Source: Catonia carolina (Eukaryota > Arthropoda > Insecta > Hemiptera > Achilidae). From it: a stretch of 64,000 nucleotides of DNA. The first letter of the stretch is position 1, and every line of letters begins with the position of its first letter. The notes under the pieces were generated by a model. It saw only the letters and a program-made list of their open reading frames with translations. It was not told where the DNA came from and did no database searches. The translations under genes were made by a program, and so were the position numbers. The stretch is from the NCBI GenBank assembly GCA_035578175.1, contig JAQMRL010000004.1, positions 39,206,901 to 39,270,900 of the forward strand, written 5' to 3'. Positions 57,590 to 64,000 of the stretch are shown here, in pieces.

Positions 57590-57599
57590 ACTGTAAAGT

Positions 57600-58450
57600 T
57601 GGCCCCCATACAAAAATTTAAAAAAATAACTAGTACAATTGATTGTTGTACGTTTCTACCGGATTATTCCGGAAATTGTTTGGCTAGTTTCGCCCAAATA
57701 AGTGAGAAAAACGTCGGGAGGGGCTGACTTCACACTGGCCTCCCCCGCTCAACTTTTTAAAATTATTTTGCTCTTCATAGATAGACCTTCGTTTGTTTCG
57801 GATGGTTTCGTTACTAAAAGATTTTGTTAGTTTCTCCTAAATAAGTGAGAAAATCGAGAAGAACTGGGTGGTGCTAACTTCCCACTAACCCCCTCTACTC
57901 AACATTTTAAGTTTTTTTACATAGACTGACAGCCCTTCGTTTTTTCCGGATCATTCTGCAAAAATGTTCTTTTTTTCTGTTCAAATACGCGAGAAAATCA
58001 AAGAAAATTTTGGAGTGGTAAGTATACGCCTATGCATTCAATACTTTAGTGTTTTTACTTTAAGGGGGTCACGTTTCTGGATTGTTCTGTAAAATGTTTT
58101 GTTTGGTCTGCCGAAATTAGCGAGAAAATTGTAAAAAACTTAGGAATGGTGGCGATGCGCTAAGAAATTCAATTTAACTTTATCGTTACCTCTATCGAGA
58201 GTCCTGCTGTTGTTTCAAAACGTTTCATAAAAATTACGATTGTTTAGCTCATACTCACGAGAAAATCGAGGTAAACTGGATGGTACTAACTTCACTCTTG
58301 GTCCCCCCACTCATTAATATTTAAAATATTTTGCCTAAATCGATGGCCCTTCGTTTTTCCGGGTATTTTTATAAAAAAAATGTAGTTTGTTCAGATAATG
58401 TAAGCGAGAAAAGGAAGTAAAACTGGATGGGTGTACTTTATTCTACCCTT
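57600..58450. repeat. Diverged tandem array, ~6 units of 130-147 bp
   Basis: The motif GAGAAAA recurs near 57704, 57847, 57992, 58122, 58259 and 58406. Each is preceded by TTCGTTT...CCGGAT.ATTCTG..AAATG and followed by CTGG.TGGTACTAACTTC-type sequence and a C-rich block (CCCCC.CTCA). Units are quite diverged, so the array is old. Confidence 0.8.
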
Positions 58451-58952
58451 AACATTTTTTTCTGGTAAATCTGTAATCACTGTCCAGAATTTTATGAAGA
58501 AACAAAATCGGTGCAGAATAAATATTAAAATAGGCCTCCTTGGTTCAGGTCTGTCTGATAAAGTTTGCTATTTCTCTATTTCGTAGTTTAATTTTTTATC
58601 GCATTGTTTTTAAGCGTACAAGAAGGCTAATAATAATAATATACTGTTTGTCAATTTTTTATTTTTTATGTTTAAGAAAAAGTTTATCTCTCTTTAATGT
58701 TTTATTTACTGTAAAACTGCTAAAACTACTAATTGAGGCATGATACTTAGTTACATGATATGAAATAGCATTACAAAAGTGCACTTAGAATCACTTTGCA
58801 GAGAGAGTGGGCAAAAAGAAAAATGCGCATTCTTGTTTCATTTCGTAAACGTAATCAGGAAATATTGGATTGGTGATTGTCGTCAGGCGGTGTAATGTTT
58901 AAACAAAAATGAAATAAAATTTTAAATTACTAAACAAATTTTTGTTTTGTTT

Positions 58953-59215
58953 TATCCCTAATGTGTGTAGGTTGCAATCTTTTCAATTCCGAACAATAAG
59001 CAACCCCTTGACCCAATGATATGAGAATATGTATGACGTGTAAATGAGGTGTATTCTCGTACTGACCAACCGACCATTCCTAAAAGAGTATGATTCATTG
59101 AACCCCAACCATCAAAGTACATCAGTTGGCTGTACTAGACACTGTCTAGTATTCAGATCCGTATAAAAGAACTAACTTTACTAGGATTTAAACTTTACTA
59201 GGAAACAAGAAACCA
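58953..59215 (-). repeat. SINE-C copy
   Basis: Reverse copy of 45070-45372: TCCCTAATGTGTGTAGGTTG, TGACCCAATGA, ATGACGTGTAAATGAGGTGT, GAACCCCAACCATCAAAGTA and CAGATCCGTATAAAAG are its complement. Confidence 0.82.
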
Positions 59216-59985
59216 AAGCGGCGTGCGATGAACTCATGTATGGAAGGCGACAGAACAACGGGGAAAACTCTTCAAAATGACCTTGTTTATTACAATGCGT
59301 TTAGTAATAAATCTGCCAGCCATAACAATAATTTAATCCTGACACTACTATTCGCAGCATCGTATTCCTTCCAGGATAGTTAGTCAACTTAAAAAAATCG
59401 TCAATCGAAAAAGAGAGTTTTTAATTCTATATTTAAAAAAATATTGAATATAATAATTTTATTTTATTTATTTATTTTGGTTACCTATATCAAATAATTT
59501 GCCGAATAAAAATTATTCGAATATTTAGTAAATTAGATCGTGAGTTTTGAAAGAATTGTATTTCAATGATTAATACTCGTACATAAGTATTTATATTACT
59601 ATTTTAAACCTTTTTTTCTTAACACAATACAATATTTATTTATATTCTTAACGGGTGGACGCGAAATTGATAGCAGATGAGAAACTGACATCTCTGTGAA
59701 AATATACATATATCTCTGTGATAATATACGTATATTTTTACACAGAGGCGATGCTAGAGCACTCTGGTGAGAAACTCTCCAAGGTACGATGTATAAAGGT
59801 TGTTCAAAACACCGCAATTTCGCATCTGGTACCAAAATTTATTTATTTTTTTATGTCTCTCTGGTTAACAATAAAATTCTCAAAAAATAAATATAGTTGC
59901 CCGTAACAATTTTCTTTCGTTTAAAAAAAATTACGTCGAAATACCATGTCACAATAAATTTTTAATTAGTTTTTATTAAAGATTA

Positions 59986-60017
59986 CAATTTGGCGTCCGT
60001 ATACGGACGCCAAATTG
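59986..60017. repeat. Perfect 32-bp palindrome
   Basis: The half-site CAATTTGGCGTCCGTA is followed directly by its exact complement; the centre is between 60001 and 60002. Confidence 0.97.
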
Positions 60018-60061
60018 CACTCGGACTCCAGATTGTTAGGAAAATGTCAATGTACGGACGA

Positions 60062-60065
<4 letters not shown>

Positions 60066-60095
<30 letters not shown>

Positions 60096-60097
60096 TA
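60066..60097. repeat. (CA)/(TA)n microsatellite
   Basis: ACACACA then an uninterrupted TA run of ~28 bp, just upstream of the large palindrome. Confidence 0.9.
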
Positions 60098-60135
60098 TTT
60101 TATTAAACATTATTTTCCTTTGTTTGCACCGCTAC

Positions 60136-60575
60136 ATATATGATAATGAACAGCCAAAACAAAACAAGATTAAATATAAACTCACCTCAGAGTATTATAT
60201 TGTTTTGAGATCTTTCGTCTCTCACGGAGACATCATCAGGAATAAAATTAAAAGACACTAAACACATATATAACAAAAAACATTAAAACACTTATGGTCA
60301 ACGACCACGTCAATTATTCCCTGTATCGTAAACCATTCCGCGCGCGGTTTCTCGGCCGAATAACCGCGCGCGGAATGGTTTACGATACAGGGAATAATTG
60401 ACGTGGTCGTTGACCATAAGTGTTTTAATGTTTTTTGTTATATATGTGTTTAGTGTCTTTTAATTTTATTCCTGATGATGTCTCCGTGAGAGACGAAAGA
60501 TCTCGAAACAATATAATACTCTGAGGTGAGTTTATATTTAATCTTGTTTTGTTTTGGCTGTTCATTATCATATAT
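60136..60575. repeat. ~440-bp near-perfect palindrome
   Basis: Arms 60136-60349 and 60362-60575 are inverted copies differing by about one base (TTTTGAGATC against TTTCGAGATC). They are separated by 12 bp centred on CGGCCG. The inner arms are rich in CGCGCG. Each arm contains CTGATGATGTCTCCGTGAGA followed by GACGAAAG, a hammerhead-like core seen near Penelope-like elements. No coding sequence. Confidence 0.95.
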
Positions 60576-60699
60576 ATATAACTATATATATATACATTTC
60601 AAATTGTCAACTTTAACAATGATAAAACATTTTTTCACATGTATTGTGCTTTTTTTTTTTTAATTGTATAGCCTTTTTAAGAGCGCACTAGTTATGTAA

Positions 60700-61530
60700 T
60701 TAAATTCATTTTCCCTTAAGCTGTTTTGGGAGCTGTCGCCTCCTTGCGTGGTACTCCCTCATCCTCCTACTCACCACCTGTCTCTCCTCCTCTGACCAGA
60801 TTCTAGTCTTGGACTCAGCAGAATGAAAATTCCCGAAAGGCTTAATCTTGTGCCTAAAAATGTCTCTGTTCATAATGTCGTTGCCCGAGATGTCCAACGT
60901 TATGAGGTCTTCCTCCACTTCCTTCAACCATCTGTCTCTGGTTTTAAGTCCTTCCTGGCTTCTGATCAACTTGTAGGTCTCATTTTCTATATCCCTAAAC
61001 CTCATTAGATGTCCGTAATATTGCAGTCGTCTTTTCCGACACTTTGTTGCCAAGGATTCCCCCAGAAAATTCATTATTACTTCGTTTGATCGTTTTTTAT
61101 GTACGTTAGTGTCCGGGTCATAGACTGTTCCCAATATTGTCTGGGCAAATCTTCTGTGTACCTTGTCCAGCTTTGGCAAGTTCTCCCTTTCTGTAACATG
61201 TCAGAGTCTCAGCCGCGTACAAAACTTGTGGGAGGACCACCGTGTTTAAGTGTCTTAACTTGGTGTTGCGGGAGATACACTTTTTGTTGTAAAATCCTTT
61301 CATCTGTACATACGCCATCTCTAATTTTCCAATTCTTCTCCGTAATGCCAGGGCATCCGATCCATTTTGTTGGATGATTTCGCCCAGATAATTAAAATGG
61401 TCAACTCTGCTCAATCTGCCAAAATCAGTTTTAAGTGACCTTGGGCTGTCTTTATCATTAGACATGTAAACAGACTTTTCAAAAGAGATATTCAGACCCG
61501 TTCCCCCCCGCTACCCTTTTAAGCGTGTCT
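60700..61530 (-). pseudogene. LINE ORF2 C-terminal region, frameshifted
   Basis: Minus strand, upstream part: VDHFNYLGEIIQQNG, RRRIGKLEMAYVQMKGFYNK and LRHLNTVVLPQVLYAAETL. After a frame change near 61180 it gives RRFAQTILGTVYDPDTNVHK, KRRLQYYGHLMRFRDIENET, DRWLKEVEEDLITLDISGND and SRRMREYHARRRQ. It is a fairly long remnant of the post-RT region of an insect LINE; the reverse-transcriptase core is absent. Confidence 0.9.
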
Positions 61531-61889
61531 ATCTGAAAAATCGCTTGATCTCTGGTTTCTGCAACCATTGTTATTGTGCTTTATAACAGAACAATATAAT
61601 AAAAAATTTCCTGTGCACATGCACCAACAAGACTGGGGAAGAGTTACCCCTCTAACTACCTCTTTGTGATAGTTGGAGGCCTATTAGTGATGATTAATAG
61701 CTGGATCGATAGTATCAATGGACAGGAGTGGGAGAGGTAAAAACAGTACTAGCAGAGCAGCCTCTTCCAAGTTTTTTTTTAATTGTAAAATAATATTTAT
61801 TTTAGTGTATTACTAATCAATAAATCTTACATAACAGCAGAGCTTTGGTGTTTGCTGATGATACTTCAGTAATCAACAAAAGTTTGCTG

Positions 61890-62049
61890 GGGGCCGCCTC
61901 TTTAGTGTAGTGGTTGCACGATAGCCTACAATACAGAGATCCCAGGTTCATTCCCGGCTAGGGTCTGGAAATTTTTACATGTTAAAACCCACCATAGTTG
62001 TTAATAACCGAGCTGTTGATGCGACTTAAAATAAACTAAAAAAGAAAGA
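61890..62049 (+). repeat. SINE-B copy with 12-bp TSD
   Basis: The head CCGCCTCTTTAGTGTAGTGG, T-arm-like CCCAGGTTCATTCCCGG, GGTCTGGAAATTTTTACATG body and GTTGATGCGACTTAAAATAA tail. Flanks AAAAGTTTGCTG and AAAAGTTTACTG. Confidence 0.9.
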
Positions 62050-62176
62050 AAAAGTTTACTGTTATATGCTCTTGAAGTGAATACGTTAACACAGAATCGG
62101 TAGTTATTTACTATGGTTGAGACTTTACTAAGTAAAACGAGAAGCAAAGTGGTATACCATTCCTTTCTCACTTATA

Positions 62177-62418
62177 CCTTAAAGAACTAGAGACTGCAGA
62201 TGAAGGTGGAGCATAGTGACCTAGGTCACAGCACAGAGCCAACTGACTTTCTTAATCGTATCCTGCAATGTCACGTTGTGGTCCTGCTGTGGATGACAGT
62301 CTAACATAAAGTCAGGTGAAGTTTGGTGGAACAGAGTGTGACTTAGCCACGAGCAACCTCACACCCGACCTTGGCTGTTGTTGGCTAAATATCATCTGCA
62401 GTCTTTAGTTCATTGGGG
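62177..62418. mobile_element. TA-flanked MITE in R395
   Basis: 242 bp. Left CCTTAAAGAACTAGAGACTG and CAGATGA; the right is the complement with few changes. TA lies on both sides. The interior contains GACCTAGGTCAC and no coding frame. Confidence 0.82.
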
Positions 62419-62574
62419 TATAGTGAAAAAGTACACGTATTAGTATGTCAGGCCTTCTGAAAAGCATCTACTTTCCACCCTGCAAATGACACCTTCACTT
62501 CATTCAGCACATATGTAGGCCTATAATGAAATTCATTACTCTCAGAGAAGTTAACTCTGACTATAGCCTACTCT

Positions 62575-63174
62575 ATTTCACGTTCAGAATGCAGTACAGC
62601 TCTTATGGAGAACCCATTGTGTTATCAGGCGTTCAGAAAACATCAGGCACAGCCAATAAAATAACCCTTCTCTGCCGGCACCATCCGAGGTTACGGGCAA
62701 AAATATTTAGAGTTTTGCTTCCACGCTCTAACAACCTCATTTTCAATCAAAAAATTCTGAAAAAATTACTTTCGCTTCCCAATGAATTGTATTTTATTAC
62801 AATATAAATGTTATTTGGATAAGGTACGTTCGTACAAAGTTGGACGTTTAAATCTCGTCACTTTTTTGCATTTCATATCATATAACGTTTTTCTTTCAAC
62901 GACGACATAAGCATTTTATTATTTTGTTATAAAATATAGAATTTTATCTGTAATTTGATGTATGATAAATCATATGTTGGAAGAAAACAGAAATGATAAA
63001 TAAATTTAAAAAAAAATCACTTATTTTTTCGTATTACGTTATTCAATAGGAGTGTTTGTAAATGAGAACGTGTTGTGGCGCGGAGTCGATATTTTTACTT
63101 AGTGTAGTAGCGCTCAAACTCCCATTTATGACTTTCCTTTATGGACTTCCCGTACTGCGTTCTAAACGTGAAAT
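62575..63174. mobile_element. TIR element in R395
   Basis: 600 bp. Left ATTTCACGTTCAGAATGCAG and TAC; right complement ATTTCACGTTTAGAACGCAG and TAC. The flanks GACTATAG and AACTTTAG may be a decayed duplication. The 93-aa frame inside has no recognised domain. Confidence 0.72.
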
Positions 63175-63328
63175 CAACTTTAGTGTCTATTACCTTTACC
63201 TCTTCTGTTCTTAAGTGCTTCAGTCATAAATTTGGCTGACCAAGTGATAAGAAACCGAAATATTTGTTGTAGCCCTGGAACTAGCAGATTAAGTGTAAAT
63301 AATTTACACTCCACCTGCCTGTTATGGG

Positions 63329-64000
63329 AAAATAAAAAGTGTATAAGAAACAAAAATGTACATTTTAAATTAGTATTGTGGAGCTTTTTATTTTATGGCA
63401 GGATTAAGCCTATATTAATACTCATTTAGGTTTAGCCTAAATTAATAGGCCTACTCATTTGTAGGGCTTTATTGGACAATGACTTTAACAGGTGGTAGGA
63501 TTTTCGTCTGTTCTATTTTAATATAAAGTAGGCCTAACGGGAAATGCAAAATAACATTTCTTCTGCTCTGTGATTTCAATAATAACTGATCTCAAAAGAA
63601 ATGCTACGTTGAACAGTTAGGTTAGAAACGGATAAGAGAAGGTATAAAAATATGAAATGAAAAATAATATATTTGCTTCTTTCCTATTTCATAGCAGTGG
63701 TTTATGTTCAGTTGTTTGCTGCAGAACTAATGTCCCGGTGTTGGACAAAGAGAAGGGTATACAAATAGAGAGAAAGATAACGGACCAGAGTGCAGAAAGA
63801 TATCAAGGGAAATTAAAACCCGGTAGAGGAAGAGGAGTGAGCTCAAATAATCTTTCATAGAAAAGACAAGAAGGTGCGTCAAAAGGGCAGATGCAAGGCA
63901 GATGTGGGTGGAGTCTGGTTGGGAATAAGTGGGTCACATATTGGTCGGTTTTTAACCACGCGTATTTGTGCACGCGCGTCAGCACGAGCGATAGGTTAAG
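63329..64000. other. No gene supported at the window end
   Basis: The frame at 63657-63860 (ending RYQGKLKPGRGRGVSSNNLS) has no domain I recognise. An exon of a further gene cannot be excluded. Confidence 0.4.

Larger units (their letters stand above)
62115..63328 (-). repeat. R395 retroposon split by two TIR elements
   Basis: R395 blocks appear at 62115-62174 (ACTTTACTAAGTAAAACGAG), 62421-62570 and 63181-63328 (to GCCTGTTATGGGAAAA). The first ~45 bp on the + strand side are missing. Each gap is filled by a separate inverted-repeat element. Confidence 0.85.

Noticed and set aside
60441..60510. Functional hammerhead ribozyme
   Set aside because: Only the core and stem II are visible, with an extra U; no pairing stems I/III or cleavage triplet could be placed. 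Kept only as a hint in the palindrome finding.
1..64000. CRISPR arrays, operons, riboswitches, phage or bacterial insertion sequences
   Set aside because: None seen; the sequence is eukaryotic throughout, and the direct repeats found are tandem duplications or transposable-element ends.

Overview
The window is eukaryotic, AT-rich and dense in transposable elements. It is almost certainly an arthropod nuclear genome, most likely an insect. The reasons are: a nine-exon gene with GT-AG introns of 1.3-13 kb; several mariner, hAT, piggyBac, Tc1-like and Tigger-like elements; non-LTR retrotransposon remnants; and tRNA-derived SINEs with target-site duplications. I lean towards a hemipteran-like insect but cannot prove this. 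There are no operons, CRISPR arrays or prokaryotic features.

The one host gene I can assemble runs on the + strand from 11144 to 44126. Nine exons join in frame with matching splice phases to give an 899-residue protein. In order it has an acidic Asn/Ser/Glu-rich N-terminus, a basic patch, an arginine-rich coiled coil, a Ser/Pro-rich middle, an arginine-rich motif, a polyproline stretch with PPPY, and a C-terminal MYND zinc finger split over the last two exons. It looks like a nuclear co-regulator or chromatin adaptor. I do not recognise an orthologue. At least one non-coding 5' exon must lie upstream; 4440-4572 is a weak candidate.

Layout. Positions 1-11000 are intergenic or upstream and mostly repeats: a fold-back mariner at 1-859, a hAT element nested in a retroposon, and LINE remnants. 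Intron 1 (12221-25192) holds further retroposons, SINEs, a Tigger-like element, a long-TIR element and LINE fragments. Intron 3 holds a piggyBac-type element. Intron 5 holds an inverted retroposon pair around a DDE transposase remnant, plus a SINE beside the exon 6 acceptor. Intron 6 carries a second DDE remnant. Intron 8, which splits the MYND domain, holds a mariner with an intact 356-aa transposase. Positions 44127-64000 hold the 3' UTR and then intergenic DNA: SINEs, a second fold-back mariner, a TTAA-flanked element, a 1.1-kb direct duplication, a ~140-bp tandem array, a ~440-bp near-perfect palindrome and LINE fragments.

One family is the main unexplained structure. Here called R395, it is ~395 bp, has 12 loci, 8-9 bp target-site duplications, stacked hairpins and a short (CAA)n end, and it serves as a landing site for other elements. 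I take its sense direction as the one ending in the (CAA)n run. Family names R395, GCCCTA, SINE-A, SINE-B and SINE-C are working labels for this answer.
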